A model generated the notes under the pieces. That model was not told the origin of the DNA. It made no database searches and saw only the letters and a program-made list of their open reading frames with translations. A program made the position numbers and the translations under genes. Of a DNA stretch of 64,000 nucleotides, positions 31,934-43,856 are shown piece after piece. The DNA comes from Desmodus rotundus. Its lineage: Eukaryota; Chordata; Mammalia; Chiroptera; Phyllostomidae. Location of the stretch: NCBI RefSeq assembly GCF_022682495.2, contig NC_071395.1:59039242-59103241 (forward strand). The letters run 5' to 3'. Position 1 is the first letter of the stretch. Each line of letters starts with the position of its first letter.

Positions 31934-32768
31934 TGGGGGAGCTTTGTCCAGCAGAGCTCTACCAGCTACCATGGATGAGAATAAGTCTACCAAGACATGA
32001 TTTACTTGGGGAGAAAAGGCTGACCAATCTCTCAGAGGAGAAAGGCCTTAAGCCTCTCTCTCAATGGGCTTTTATTGAGTTTAACTTGCATAGGGATGCA
32101 TATCAAAGAAAGGAGGTATGGTTTGCAGACAACATTTCTGGGACCACGGGGGTCCTTTTGAGTCAGGGTCTGGTAGACAGGGTGATGCCAATCGGCCATA
32201 AAACCCGGGGAAACAAACTCATTTTGTGCTTGGACCCTTAACATTTAAATTGAGGGCATTCTTAGCAAAGCAGGTTTCACAGGATTTAATGCATTCTTTC
32301 TCAGGCCTGATCTCCCCCTCCTCCACCAGGAACCACCAGTTTTGGCACAGGGCTGCACCCCTCTTTGGCATTGTAACAGGCCTGAATCAGGTGGGGGAAG
32401 CAAGGCAGCTGAGAGGAGACTTTAGGAGACTTTACAGATGGAATGAGGACTCAGGCTATGATGAAGCCGAGGGGAGAGGGTCTTTTGTCCCTCCTCCATA
32501 ATCCTCTAAGTCCTTCCCTGATACCCTCTTTGTGACTATGCCTGTCTTAGGTTGTTCCTTCCTTGAGGAATCTTACCCGTCATTGACTATTCAGCCATCC
32601 TCCAGGGGCTAAGCAGGGTGAAGTAAAAGGGGCAGAGGCTGCACCCCTGCTGGGAAGATAAGTTTTGTCTCCTTAGTGGCTTATGGTCCCAAGGTCTCCT
32701 AGTTGTGGGGCCTTTTTGCTTGTCGGCAGAGTTACAGCTTCTGAAACCAGGCAGGATGGTTCCCAACA
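31934..32768 (-). mobile_element. Solo LTR inserted in ERV gag
   Basis: On the minus strand it runs from TGTTGGGAACCATCC (32768) to GCTCCCCCA (31934). It is a diverged copy of the solo LTR at 54909-55730, with AATAAA near 32076. Flanking hexamers (AAAGTG and CCAGAG) are not identical, so any target duplication has decayed. Confidence 0.75.
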
Positions 32769-32959
32769 CCAGAGAATGTATGGATGGTGAACATGACCTT
32801 TATTGGACAAAGTGCCCTGTATATTAGAAGAAAACTCCAGAATTTAGATGGGGCATTGGGAATGAATCCCTCTCAGCTGGTAGACATAGCCTTTAAATCT
32901 ACAATGCCCAGGAAGTGAGAAAGACAAAGCAGGCCACAGTGTTTTTAGAAATAGGCTGG

Positions 32960-33120
32960 TGAGGACAGCAGAAGAAGTGGGACCCTAAAGGAAGGAGGAG
33001 AGGCCTCCCACCAGGTATCAATCAATGTGCCTATTGCAAGGAGGAGGGCCATTAAAGAAAGGACTGCCTGAAATTCAAAAGGGAGAGTAGGGATGGAATC
33101 TCTCACTGAAAATGCTTAAA
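32960..33120 (+). pseudogene. ERV gag nucleocapsid, CCHC knuckle with a stop
   Basis: The reading CAYCKEEGH is followed by a stop and RKDC, giving a single CCHC zinc knuckle of gammaretroviral spacing. It resumes the gag frame right of the solo LTR. Confidence 0.65.
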
Positions 33121-33159
33121 AAGGCAAGGGAAGTCTGGTGATGAATGAAGAGGCCCAGG

Positions 33160-34480
33160 GGCTCCCTCAGACAACTCCCGACATTACTGTTTCCCTGCAC
33201 AAGCCCTGTGTACAGCTAATGGTGGGGAACTGATTTCCTTGTAGATACAGGAACTACGTATTCAGTGTTAAATACAAAATTAAGAAAAGTTTGGATGCAA
33301 TAACAGTTACTGGAGTGACTGTGCAATTACAAAAGCCGGTGTTCCTTCAACCCCTAGAATGCCAGCTTGGGGATCAGAGACTTGCACAGTTTTCTCTACA
33401 TGCCAGATTGTCCCAATGCATTGCTGGGCTGAGACTTACTTTGCAAATTGCAGGAATAACTTTTTCTCCTGTAAAGCAGCAACATTGTATAAGAGGTCCC
33501 ACTGCAACATGCTTGCCACCTCCAGGAGCTCCTGACCTGTCCAGAAGGTCCTGGAGGTGAACTCTTCCCACCTGAGATCTATGAACAGATTGATCAAACT
33601 GTTTGGGCTTATGGGACCCCAGGTAAAGCAATTAATGCCCAATCCATAAAAGTCAACTTAAAAGAAGGGGCACAGATCCCATGGAAGAAATAGTACCCCC
33701 TCAAAAAGGAGGCTTTAGAGGGGATGCAACAAATATTGCAGAATTTCTTAAAATTGGGACTAATTTGGTTATGCCAGGCTCCCTATAACACTCCTACTTT
33801 GCCAATCAAAAAGCCTTACTCTGATGAATATCAATTTGTACAGTATCTTATGGCCATAAGTGACATCGTTCAGGACATTCATCCTACAGTCCCCAGCCCC
33901 TATACTCTGTTGACCATGGTTGGCCATGGAGATAGCAAATGGTTTTCTGTCCTAGACTTGAAGGATGCTTTTTTCTGCATCCCAACAGATGAATAGGCTC
34001 AACTACTGTTCACCTTTGAATGGCAGGACACAGAAACTGAAGCCATGCTCCAATACTGCCACAAGGATTTAAGAACTCCTCAATTATATCTGGTGAAGTA
34101 TTAGTTAAGGGATATTCAGTTGAGATTGGGAGTTCTTCTGAAATAGCTAGATGACATATTGATAACTAGTAATACCTATGAAGACTCCTCAATGCCATCA
34201 CAGTTCTAAATCATTTGGCAAAAAGAGGATATAAGGTGTCACCTCACAAGGCCCAGATTTGCATACAGGAGATGGCATACCTAGGGTTTCAACTGAAACA
34301 GGACACTAGGAGTTTGATGGCAGATAGAAAGCAAACCATTGCTACAGTACCAATCCCAGAGAACCAGAGATAGCTTTGTGGGTTTTTGGGGATTACAAGG
34401 TTCTTCCAAATTTGGGTTCTAAGCTTTGGACTTATAGCAAAACCACCATACAGTTCCTTAAAAGGATTGTACTCTGAACC
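33160..34480 (+). pseudogene. ERV pol: protease and reverse transcriptase, broken
   Basis: The protease active site reads LVDTGTTYSVL (about 33238-33270). RT follows with LWLCQAPYNTP-like text near 33765, FSVLDLKDAFFCIPTDE at about 33944-33994 (first catalytic Asp) and LDDILITS near 34150, the remnant of the YxDD box with a stop just before it. Multiple stops and frameshifts make it non-functional. Confidence 0.7.
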
Positions 34481-34722
34481 TTTCTTTTTTTTTTTTTTTT
34501 TAGAATTGCTTTTGGTTATTTATTTTTAGACAGAAGGGAATGGAAGGACAAAGAGAGGGAGAGAAACATCAACGTGTGGTTGCCTCTCACATACTCCTAC
34601 TGTTGACCTGGCTCACAACCCAGGGATGTGCCCTGACTGGGAATCAAACCTGTGACCATTTGGTTCGCAGGCTGGCACTCAACACACTGAACCACACTAG
34701 CCAGGGTGACTCTGAACCTTTC
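34471..34722 (-). mobile_element. Ves-type SINE with 14-bp target duplication
   Basis: ACTCTGAACCTTTC at 34471-34484 recurs at 34709-34722. The minus strand between them has the Ves tRNA-like head (about 34700-34630), the middle GGGCACATCCCTGGGTTGTG and a tail ending in poly-A. It interrupts the ERV pol frame. Confidence 0.9.
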
Positions 34723-34724
34723 AA

Positions 34725-35790
34725 ATGGACAAGGGATTGTCAGGTAACATTTGATACCTTGAAGGAAAAGCTAGTTTTGGCTTCCACACTAGGATTGCCC
34801 AATTTACAGAAGCCTTTCAAATTGTATGTTCATGAAGGGCAGGGAATTAGGGTGGAGGGGTGGGGAGAAAATGAAGACAACTGTAATTGAACAACAATTA
34901 AAAAAAAAGAAAGGCAGGGAATTGGACTGGAGTTACTAACACAGACTCTGGGAAACATTCCCCGACCCCTAGCCTATCTCTCAAAGAAGTTGCATCACAC
35001 AAGAAAGGGATGGCTACCATGTCTCTGGGCAGTAGCAGCTACCTGTGACATATTACATGAAGCTGAGAAGTTCACTTTGGGACAGCCAGCTACAGTACTA
35101 GTAACACACCAGGTCATAACTTTATTGGAAGAGAAAGGAGGGTATTGACTTATGGCAGGGCACATGGTAAGATACCAGAGCATTCTGTTTGACAACCAAA
35201 ATTTTACCTTGCAGACTACCACAACTTTGAATCCTGCCAATTTGCTCCTGGACTTGGAGGGAGATTCTGCCCTCCAGCATGCGTCTTAGAAATCATTGGC
35301 CAAGTTTATTCTAGCAGGCTGGATCTACTGAACCAACCGTTGGTGGCACCAGACTAGGAGCTATACACAGATGAGAGCAGCTTCATGGAAAATGGTCAAC
35401 AACAAGCAGGGTATGTGGTAGTCACCCTAGACAAGGTAATAGAAGCCCAAGCCCTTGTGCCTGGAACCTCAGCACAGAGGCCTAAACTGATAGCCCTCAT
35501 GAGAGCCTTAGAACTGTCCCAGGAAAAGGTTAACATCTATATGGACTGCAAAAATGCCTTCATGGTAGTCCATACCCATGGAGCAATATGGAAGGAGAGA
35601 GGACTCTTAACCCTGGGGAATAAGATTGTTAAACATGCAGAGGAGATTTTACAATTACTAGTGGCAGTGATCTGCCAGACCAGGTTGCTGTAATGCACAG
35701 CCCAGGACACCAAAGGGACAGCTACCAAACGAGCTAGAGGAACCAAACTGCTGTTAAAGCAGCAAGACAGGTGTCCAGAGGGCCACTGCA
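34725..35790 (+). pseudogene. ERV pol: RT connection and RNase H, broken
   Basis: FKWTRDCQVTFDTLKEKL (34727-34780) is the typical start of the connection region. RNase H reads YTDESSFMENGQQQAGYVVV around 35367-35425 and IYMDCKNAFMVVHTHGAIW near 35538-35595. Stops and an L1 scrap interrupt it. Confidence 0.7.
34835..34923 (+). mobile_element. Very short 5'-truncated L1 with target duplication
   Basis: AAGGGCAGGGAATT (34835-34848) and AAAGGCAGGGAATT (34910-34923) flank about 60 bp of L1 3' terminus (GTAATTGAACAACAATT) with an A tail. Confidence 0.8.
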
Positions 35791-35899
35791 CCTAGGGTCT
35801 TTGTTCCCCCATTTGGACTTGTCGAAATTTAAACCCCACTACACAGAATGAGATGAGGAATGGATTTGAATGGGGATTCACTAACACCGAACCTAATTT

Positions 35900-37020
35900 A
35901 TATGGAAGATTGACACCCATGGTATGATCTTACTTCCTGAGGCTCTAGTGTATCCCATCCTCAAACACCTACATGAAGGGATGCAGCATGGAAGGGATGC
36001 TTTGAAGGACTTTATTAGGCCACATTTGAAGGTCCCTTATTTGCAAAGGACCAGTCAGAGGATCACTCAAGCCTGTCAGAAATATGCCACAAACAATCCT
36101 AAGACAGAGCATGCCCCAGCAGGAAAGGGAGTACAATATAAAGGGTTATGCCTGTTTAAGGATGAGCAAGTGGATTTTACATAAATGCCTAAAACCAAAG
36201 GGAATTTCAAATTTCTGTTAGTTTATGTAGACATTGTTTCTGGATGGAGAGAAGCATACCCCACTAGAACTGAGAAAGCAACTGAAGTAGCAAAACTTTT
36301 ACTTAAAAAGTGATTCCTAGGTTTGGATTTTCTCACATTATTCAGGGTGTCAATGGACTATCATTCACTTTGGAGATCTCCCAAAAGTCTGGACACGCAC
36401 AGCAAACATGATGGAAACTACATGCATATTGGAGACTTCAATCTATGGGAAAGACAGAAAATGAATCACACAATAAAAAATACCCTGGCAAAAATGTGCC
36501 AGTAAACACATTTGAAATGGGACCAGGCACTCCCTATTGTTTTGCTCCAAATTAGGGTGGCACCCAGAAGTGGGTTTAGGTTAAATCCTTCTAAAATAGT
36601 TTATGGGAGACCCTTCCAAATCTCTGTTTTAGGAATGTCCCCATTAGATTTGGAGCATGAGTCAAAAATTAAGCAATATCTTCAACATTTAGGGCAAGCA
36701 CTAACCATTCTGCACAAGTTTGCTCATTGCAGGTCCGCCTATACATCTTAAGAGCCCTTACACCCATTCCAGCTGGGGTTATGAGCCTTACTAAAGACTT
36801 AAGTCCCTGAAAAGCAGGTAGCCGAGCAATGGACTGGTCCCTATGACATCCTGCTGACACAAACTCTTCTCTAAAGCTTGTGGGAATTAAGCCTGGATTC
36901 ACCACACAGATAAAATGGGTACCACCAGAGGAGGATTCAAACACTGCTGCTGTGGTTGATGCTGAAAAGGACTGCTGGACCTGCATTCCAGAAGCAGATT
37001 TGAAATTTCTCTTTTGGAAG
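35900..37020 (+). pseudogene. ERV pol integrase, broken
   Basis: The zinc-binding domain is visible as HLHEGMQHGRDALKDF (about 35960-36010) with a degraded second Cys. The core reads LFKDEQVDFT then VDIVSGWREAYPTRTEKATE (36220-36285), and the C-terminal part PSKIVYGRPFQI (about 36585-36620). Stops occur at 36182, 36313, 36503 and 36750. Confidence 0.7.
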
Positions 37021-37287
37021 AAGACAGTAACCCTCAGTGCAAAGTGACAGTGTTCCTTTACTTTATTTGTGTATTTGCAAATCTAGGGACTTTTGGCTAT
37101 GTGATAATGAGTTAGGGTGCGGTCCTTCCCATTGTTGAAAAGTAAAAGCATATTGAGAGAAAGTTATGTTTATTTCTAAATGAGTATAGAAAAGTGTGAA
37201 AGTTCCAAGCCTGAAGAGAAACCTCAGTTCTTGGTTATAGTTATTTTTTGCTTACTTTCTGAGCTTGGGGGGAACTAGCCATTCTAG

Positions 37288-37660
37288 AGAATGCCTCTGC
37301 CATCTGGACCTAGGAAAGGTGGTCTGTTAGAGTTCGGCTGAGGTGAGAGAGTGTCTCAACCATTGGGGTTTCATGCCATTTGGACCCTGGCACAGTTATT
37401 TGTGGTACTGGTTGGCATGAAATAATGTCTCTGCCATTTGGGCTTTGTGCCTTTTGGACCTAGAAAGGGTCATTTGCATTACCAGTGGTCATCAGGTGCC
37501 AGTTAGAGTCTGGCTGCGGTGAGAGAGAATGTCTTTGCTGTGAGATTGGTTGGTGAGAGGTCATGTCTCTGCCAGGAGACCAGTAGATGCAGTGGTAGGC
37601 AAGGGCATGTCTCTACCACTGGGGCTTTGTGCCATTTGGGACCAGGGAAAGGTGTTTGTG
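37288..37660 (+). repeat. Degenerate tandem repeats between integrase and TM tail
   Basis: Units of the type TCTCTGCCATTTGGGCTTTG, then GTGCCATTTGGACC and AGGAAAGG recur at about 37294, 37352, 37428 and 37610. A second motif, GTTAGAGTCTGGCTG with GGTGAGAGAG, occurs at 37327 and 37502. Spacing is irregular (roughly 60-180 nt). They occupy the place where env SU should be. Confidence 0.65.
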
Positions 37661-38026
37661 TGACCGGTTGGTTAGTAAGACCAGTTGGTGTGGGACAAGG
37701 TTCTAAAGCTACTTCTAGCCGCCCCCCCTTTTCTCTTTCTGCTCTTTTGTTTCTTTTTTGAAAATAAACTGAGGTTTCCAAGGGTTAAAACTTCACATTA
37801 AGTTAGATAGTAAAGTACCTCAGCATCTGATGACATCCCCAGAGGTGTTCAATTTGTAGACAAGAAGGATTGTCTAATTGTCACTGCTTGATATTATTCC
37901 AGCAAAGGCCTTACTGCTGAATATCTTCTCAGAAGACAATCTTGTGTATTCAGAGGTGGTGTAGGCCCCACTTGAGAAGCCCACTTGTATCACCACCTCC
38001 TAAGACTCAGCAGTTGACTGGACTAG

Positions 38027-38340
38027 GTGGTTGAGTTGGTGAATTATAGGGTGGCTTGTTGGCTTCATTTGGAACTTTCCTGCCTTAATGGTTTACATAG
38101 TAAAGGTCCAGTAGAGTTTAAAGGGGACAATTGTAACAGTCCCTACTTTGGTTATTTACTTGTTGTGGTTCTGATTGTGCCTTCTAACCTTCTTGTCAAA
38201 TTTGTTACCTCCATAATACAACAATGTTGCCAATCTGTCCAGCAATGCCATCCTTTGGACAACATGCACACTTTCCAGGGACCTGGAATTTGCAAGATCC
38301 TTCTCCCTGGCATGACCACTCCAAACTCCTTATGTTAGAG
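38027..38340 (+). pseudogene. ERV env: transmembrane anchor and tail remnant
   Basis: The frame carries a hydrophobic segment (FGYLLVVVLIVPSNLLVKFV, about 38141-38200) followed by an Ile-Gln-Gln-rich tail, as in gammaretroviral TM C-termini. No surface subunit, fusion peptide or ectodomain precedes it. Confidence 0.55.
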
Positions 38341-38445
38341 ACTTCTAGAACAAAGGATAGGTAGGATTTGGCCAGCAGGAAGTAGTTACAGAAGAATGAG
38401 ACATTTGCCCATTTGTTCTTGTAAGATTACAAGTGTCCAGAGTGT

Positions 38446-38459
38446 TAAGAGGGGGGAAT
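38446..38459 (+). other. Polypurine tract of the class I ERV
   Basis: AAGAGGGGGGAAT directly before the 3' LTR start TGTAACG. Confidence 0.75.
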
Positions 38460-39262
38460 TGTAACGTGTGTGTCACCCTGGTTGCCAGGGTGACACATGG
38501 GTGCCCAAAGGATTCTGGGGGTTGTAGGAGGGGCAGGGCTGGATACACCAGAAGTCCCTGGAGGGCAGGCTCTGAGAGAGGATCTAGGGGAGTGTCCAAG
38601 CCCTGGGGGGAGAGTGGGCAGCTGCTGGAATTAGGAGGCAGCTGGTGGTAGGAGGTGGGCAAGGAGCCCTAGAAGGAAGGGGTGCAGAGTGAGCATGCAG
38701 GTGGGTGCAGGGAGGCTCTGAGACTGAGCCCAGAGTGGCCTGCATGGTGTCCACGGTTGACTGCTGAGGGGAGAGCCAGGCCAGGGGGAATCCAGTGGTT
38801 GGGCAGACATCTCCTCTGTTCCCTGGCCACCAGGGGCTGCTAGGGTTCCTGGTCTCCAGGCCTGGAAGAGAGTAGGAAGGGGGGACAAGATACTTGGGCT
38901 ACAGACCCCACATGGATTTGTCAATGACTTCAGGCTCTGTGGGCCTGTCAGCGACTGGAGGAAGAGACATATGGTTGTTAAATAAAATATTCCTTTCTTT
39001 TCTAGTCCTGCTTCCCTGGAAATACTTACTATATAGTTTTAACATCTTAGTTGTTTTTCAGATTTTTGTTCTTGTGTTATTTTCAGCTCTTGAATCTATG
39101 TGATACTTGTAATAACAAATATTTAAACAGCTATTTTTGCCAGATATCTTGCTAATTAAAAAAAAAAAAAAGATTCTTTTCCTTTCCACCAAACTCTGCC
39201 TCCAGAGTTTTTGCCTTTTTGTGGTGAGCAGTAGGACCCTTACTGGTTGGGTTCCGTAACAC
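38460..39262 (+). repeat. 3' LTR of the class I ERV (803 bp)
   Basis: Begins TGTAACG and ends CGTAACA, nearly inverted termini. U3 (38460-38960) is GC-rich with a strong hairpin at its start. The distal part matches 30075-30386. AATAAA lies near 38981. Confidence 0.8.
38469..38497. repeat. Perfect 13-bp inverted repeat, 3-nt loop
   Basis: TGTGTCACCCTGG, loop TTG, CCAGGGTGACACA. It sits 9 bp inside the 3' LTR. It could be a protein-binding palindrome (it contains GTTGCC, an RFX-like half site) or simply a cruciform-prone sequence. Confidence 0.8.
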
Positions 39263-40930
39263 ACCTCCCAGGGCCTGATGGATCTTGACCTCCCCAGGCT
39301 GCCATTCAACTGGTGAAAACTGAAACCCTTTCCACTGGTGAGTTCTGGGAAATATGGCTGGAATTTCCTGCTTGTCAGTCTTCAGTTTACTCTCTCCAGG
39401 AGCATTTACAACAGCTTGTAGCTAAACTTCCCATTTGGAGCCCTGAGTAGAAACTGCAGTCTGCTGGAATGGAGTGTTGGGCTTCCTGCCTCATCAGCCT
39501 TGACACCCTTTAGGCTTTCTCCTAAACTCACAGTAGCTAAGCACACCATCCCTTTTCTCCGAGAGTAAAACTAATGAAAGATGCTCTATCTTAAGGCTCA
39601 AATGGGCTGGACTTGGTCACAAAGCATCTCTAAGAGTCACAGAAGCTTGCTGCAGCTATGTGTAAAAATGGTTCCCATCAGTGTCCCTCCCATAGTCCTA
39701 TTTGGAATGTCTGGAAAAGACATAACATGCTAACAGCCCCAGCAGTAAGATAAAGTGAGAAAAGTGTTTGGTAAGGACATGTGCTGGGAATAACTTTTGT
39801 TGTAAGGCCCACCACTGGTTATGCCAACCCTCTCCCTGGGCTGTGAAGATGCCCATAGTGATGCCCAAAGACAAATGCCTATCCCTCAACCTTCGCTAAC
39901 AGGAAAATCCAAGTCTGGCTACTGAATCTATTGAGATGACTACCCTACTCAGTATTTCAAATTTGTTAACAGAAGTATTGATATTCTGAAGGCAGAATCT
40001 CAAGATATTCTGATATTCTAATATTATGATATTCTAATTTCAGACTAGAGCAGAACTGGGATCTGAAAGGACACTAAGATGAGGTGGGATCTGAACTGCT
40101 CGGTAACAAGAAGTGGATGGTGTTAAAGTGAGGTGGTTTATATCTTCACTAAGACTTAAAAATAAGTCTGTATTCGCTTAGAGGGCTTTATGGTGAGGGT
40201 AATAGTATGAACAGTGACATTGGGGTGGTCATTGGGGAATGGCTGGGAGGAAACCCTCTTCCCTACCATGTACACCACTGCAATCCAGTGTGGAGAGAGG
40301 AGGTATGTCAGAGCACTATGGGAGGCATTTTAGGGGCAACTATAAGATCCTCATTTTGTAACTTGGGCATCTAAGCCTGAGTCCCCCACTCCCCTGCTAA
40401 CACCATGTATTGGGAGCCTAGGAGATGGCAGATGTGATGCTGTGTGAGTATGTCCAAGGCCAAGACTAGTTGGAGGGTCTGGGCCTTGCTTACTTATCAA
40501 AGTTCAGTTTATCTTGGGAGATTTTTATTTAGGGAGAGGGGGTAAGGTCAAAGGAGAGCAGAAAAACAACTGGGATACTTGAGGGAAAGATCCTGAGGCA
40601 CTAAAGACTCATGGAGCAAAAGGTTTGAGAGCAGGAACAAAGGACCCCCTCTAAATGCAAATTAGAGGAGCCTGTCCAAACTCTTCCTGTTCATTATTAT
40701 TTCATCCTCCACCCCACAACTCCTACCTTGCACTCGCCTGGCACCACCTCTTCAGCCCACCCACACTTCTTGCCCTGCTCATCCTCTCCCCTCAACCCAC
40801 TCCCTACAACGTAAAAATTTCCCTGACACCAGTACATGGGTATTGTTATCTCATACATATGTAACTACTCCCAGGAGATGAAACTGCAAGAAGGCAGCCC
40901 AGCAGAACTAGAACCAGAGCCAGGGCCAGA
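39263..40930. other. Intergenic sequence, no gene recognised
   Basis: Unique-looking sequence. A small run of GATATTCT-like repeats lies at about 39976-40035. No exon or repeat family is recognisable by eye. Confidence 0.4.
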
Positions 40931-40934
40931 GCCC

Positions 40935-41165
40935 ATATATATAAAATAACAAATGTATATATAAATAAAAAATATATGAATAAAATAAATAAACATAAAT
41001 GAAAAATATATAACTATATATAAATAAAATATAAAAATGTATATATGTAAATAAAATAAATATATATGAAATATATATTTATATTCATATATGCAATATA
41101 TAACAAGTATATATATAAAATAACAAATATATATGTGTGTATATTTATATAACAAATAAGTCAGT
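40935..41165. repeat. AT-rich low-complexity tract
   Basis: TATATA and AAATAAA runs dominate this stretch. The apparent Tyr/Ile-rich frame on the minus strand is a product of that composition. Confidence 0.9.
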
Positions 41166-41463
41166 GTGTTTTTTATTACCACCATAACCTGTCAATGGTG
41201 AACAATGTCAGTGGTGGAACACTTTTCCCAGGTAAAATCTTCCAGTGGTCTAAGTCCTAAACAACTGTTGAATAACGGTATGGTTAGTCTAACTCAAGAT
41301 CCTTATACTCATATTAGCACATTACCATTTATCCTTTGATAAACATTATATTCTACATGGAAATTAATTTGGAGAATTCTTATTATTGAGTCAGCTCTGG
41401 ACACAGACCCACTTAACTACAGTAACTTTCTACAGTTTGGTAGGAACCATTTATACCTGAGTT

Positions 41464-41697
41464 TAAACAGTGGATTTTTAAAAAGATTTTATTTATTTAT
41501 TTTTAGAGAGGGAAAGGTAGAGAGAAAAAAAGGGAGAAAAACATCAAAGTGTGGTTACCTCTCGAGTACCCCCTACTGGGGGCCTGGTCTGCAACCCAGG
41601 CATGTGCCCCAACTAGGAATCCAACCTGTGACCCTTTGGTTTGCAGGCTGGCACTCAGTCCACTGAGCCACACCAGGCCAGGCTAAACAGTGGATTT
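41464..41697 (-). mobile_element. Ves-type SINE with 14-bp target duplication
   Basis: TAAACAGTGGATTT at 41464-41477 recurs at 41684-41697. The minus strand carries the Ves tRNA-like head, the GGGGCACATGCCTGGGTTGC block and an A-rich tail. Confidence 0.9.
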
Positions 41698-42490
41698 GAA
41701 ATAAACCATAGCACAGTGCTGGTAAAGATGGAAGATCAATTTGGGTTAAACAATTTTGTCATTCTTCATAGTCACTTGCTTGGAAGCCAATCAGTGAAAC
41801 AAAGTGTGAACTGCAAATTGTCATATATTTGGTAAGTACAAATTTTAGTTTACGTGTGAAAAGTTTTGTGGAATTTAAACATTTTTAACACTGAAAAATC
41901 TAGAGTGAATGAATCTAGGAAATAAAGCATTCCATCGGTAGTACAACTTAGTCCAAAGTCACCTTTAAAGCATTTTCCCAGTCTTGCTTAGACACTACTA
42001 AACGCTGGTCTTGCTACCTGGGAACATTTCAGAAGCATTCTGCTGTCTAAAACCACCTGCCTTTCTAGTATACTCCTTCTGGTCCACACTTGACCCCACT
42101 AGAACTCCAGCCTGCCTCCTTGTCACTATCCTCCTTCCCCACCTTCCCCACCTTCCAGTACAGGTTCTACCACAGTAGTTGTTCTGCTGGCATGCACCCT
42201 TAATGTCTTTGTCTCCTCTCCCTTAATCTTAACCATTTGGCAGGAAGCCTTGGCTCCTGTCCCTACAGCACTCAGATGGCCAAACATTTACTGGGTATAA
42301 CAGCACCCTCCTTCCTCAGGCCTTCACCCCAGCCATGTCCATCTTTTCTATCACCAATTTTCTCTTCACTTCAGGATTTTTTAACCTGGGACTCCAGTGG
42401 ATGGAACTCAGGGACCCATGAATTTGGATGGAAATAGTTTAAGTGTTTATCTTTACTAACTTGTAGCTGAGTATCTTCTTCCATTAATAA
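41698..42490. other. Intergenic sequence, no feature recognised
   Basis: Ordinary unique-looking DNA with no supportable gene or repeat. Confidence 0.4.
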
Positions 42491-42499
42491 TCTAGACAG

Positions 42500-43850
42500 C
42501 AGGACTTCAGATGAAGATGGAGGTGCAGGCGAACATGCCTGGCCTCCTCCAGAAACCACAGAAAGAATTACAAATAGACCTCAAAACAAATAACACCCAG
42601 AACTATCAGAAAATCAAGCTGTATAGAAGTCTGACAACCAAGGACTAAAAGAAGCCACATGCATCCAGATGGTTAGGAAGGGCAGAGAGGAGGAGATGGG
42701 CAGAGCAGTGTGGAGACTCAGTGTAGTGGCAGAGTGGGTGGTCCCACATTCATGGGTGGTAGATAAAAATCGGGAGGGATACCTTAGGAGCAAGCAATCC
42801 CAGCTCCAGGCCAGGCAGCATAACTCAGGGTTCCAGTGCCAGAAAGATAAATCCCCATAACTTCTGGCTGTTAAAACCAGTGGGGGTTGGGGTGGTGGAA
42901 GAAACTGCCAGGTTTTCAGGAGACTCTGATTAAAGGACCCACACAGGCTTAGAATGTATGCAAACCCACCTCCTCTAGGATTCAAAACCAGGGCAATTGC
43001 TGGAAAAGCTCCAGTCACATCTGGGGAGTAAGTGAACAGACTGGAAACAGGGCAAGTGCTGCTCAAACCTCCAGAAGCCAGGCAGAAGCATTGCCCCCTT
43101 TCCAAGCCCTCCCCCCTCCCAGCCACAAAGTGGTGAAGCAGGTTGCCCTGCCCTGGCAATTACCTGAGGTTTCCCCCCTGCCCCCAAAGAATTTACAGGT
43201 GCCTTTTCTATAATAGGCCACACTATTAACATGGAGTTAAAGCAGCTCTACTTAATACGGAAACAAACACAAGGAGGCTGCCAAATTGAGGAAGCAAAGA
43301 AATATGGCCCAAATGAAAGAACAGAACAAAACCCCAGAAAAAGAACTAAACAAAATGGAGATAACTTATCAGATAAGAGTTCAAAACACTTTTGAATGTT
43401 TAAAGAACTCACTGAGTACAGCAACAACAAAAAAAAGACTCAGGCAGAAATGAAGGTTACACTAAGTGAAAGAAAAATCCACAGGGAATCACCAGTGGAG
43501 AGGAGGAAGCCAGGATTCAAATCAATGATTTGGAACATAAGGAAGAAATAAGCATTCAACCAGAACAGCAAGAAGAAAAATAATTCAAAAAAAATGAGGA
43601 TAGTATAAGGAACCTCTGTGACATCTCCAAATGCACCAACGTCTGAATGATAGGGATGCCAGCAGGAGAAGAGGAAGAGCAAGAAATTGAAAACTTATTT
43701 GAAAAAATAATGAAATAATAATTCCCTCATTTGGCAAAGGAAGTATATATACAAGTCCAGGAACACAGAGTCACAGACAAGTTGGATCCAAGAGGACCAC
43801 ACCAACACACATAATTAAAAGGCCAAAGATTAAAGAAAAGAGAGAATCTT
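42500..43850 (+). mobile_element. Old HAL1/L1-like element: 5' UTR and degenerate ORF1
   Basis: It starts near a GATGAAGATGGAGGTGCAGG motif. 42660-43230 aligns with the 5' UTRs of the HAL1-like copies (for example TCAGGGTTCCAGTGC). From about 43303 (ATATGGCCCAAATGAAAGAA) the ORF1 region can be followed to 43850 with many stops. No 3' UTR is seen before the next element. Confidence 0.65.
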
Positions 43851-43856
43851 AGGATT

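Larger units (their letters stand above)
30075..39262 (+). mobile_element. Defective gammaretrovirus-like (class I) ERV
   Basis: Plus-strand order: partial 5' LTR (30075-30386), gag (about 30640-33110), protease and RT (33160-34480), RNase H and integrase (34725-37000), a tandem-repeat zone (37288-37660), a TM tail (38027-38340), polypurine tract and 3' LTR (38460-39262). Matrix and capsid of class I type, one CCHC knuckle and a gammaretroviral-style TM tail support the class. A solo LTR, a Ves SINE and an L1 scrap are inserted. Frames are broken throughout and most of env is gone. Confidence 0.8.

Noticed and set aside
37288..37660. CRISPR-like array
   Set aside because: The repeats are irregular, diverged and lie in a mammalian ERV.
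40865..41185. Tyr/Ile-rich 106-residue minus-strand frame resembling a membrane protein
   Set aside because: It is translated AT microsatellite.
42614..43159. 181-residue minus-strand open frame
   Set aside because: It is antisense to an old HAL1/L1 5' UTR and has no domain.
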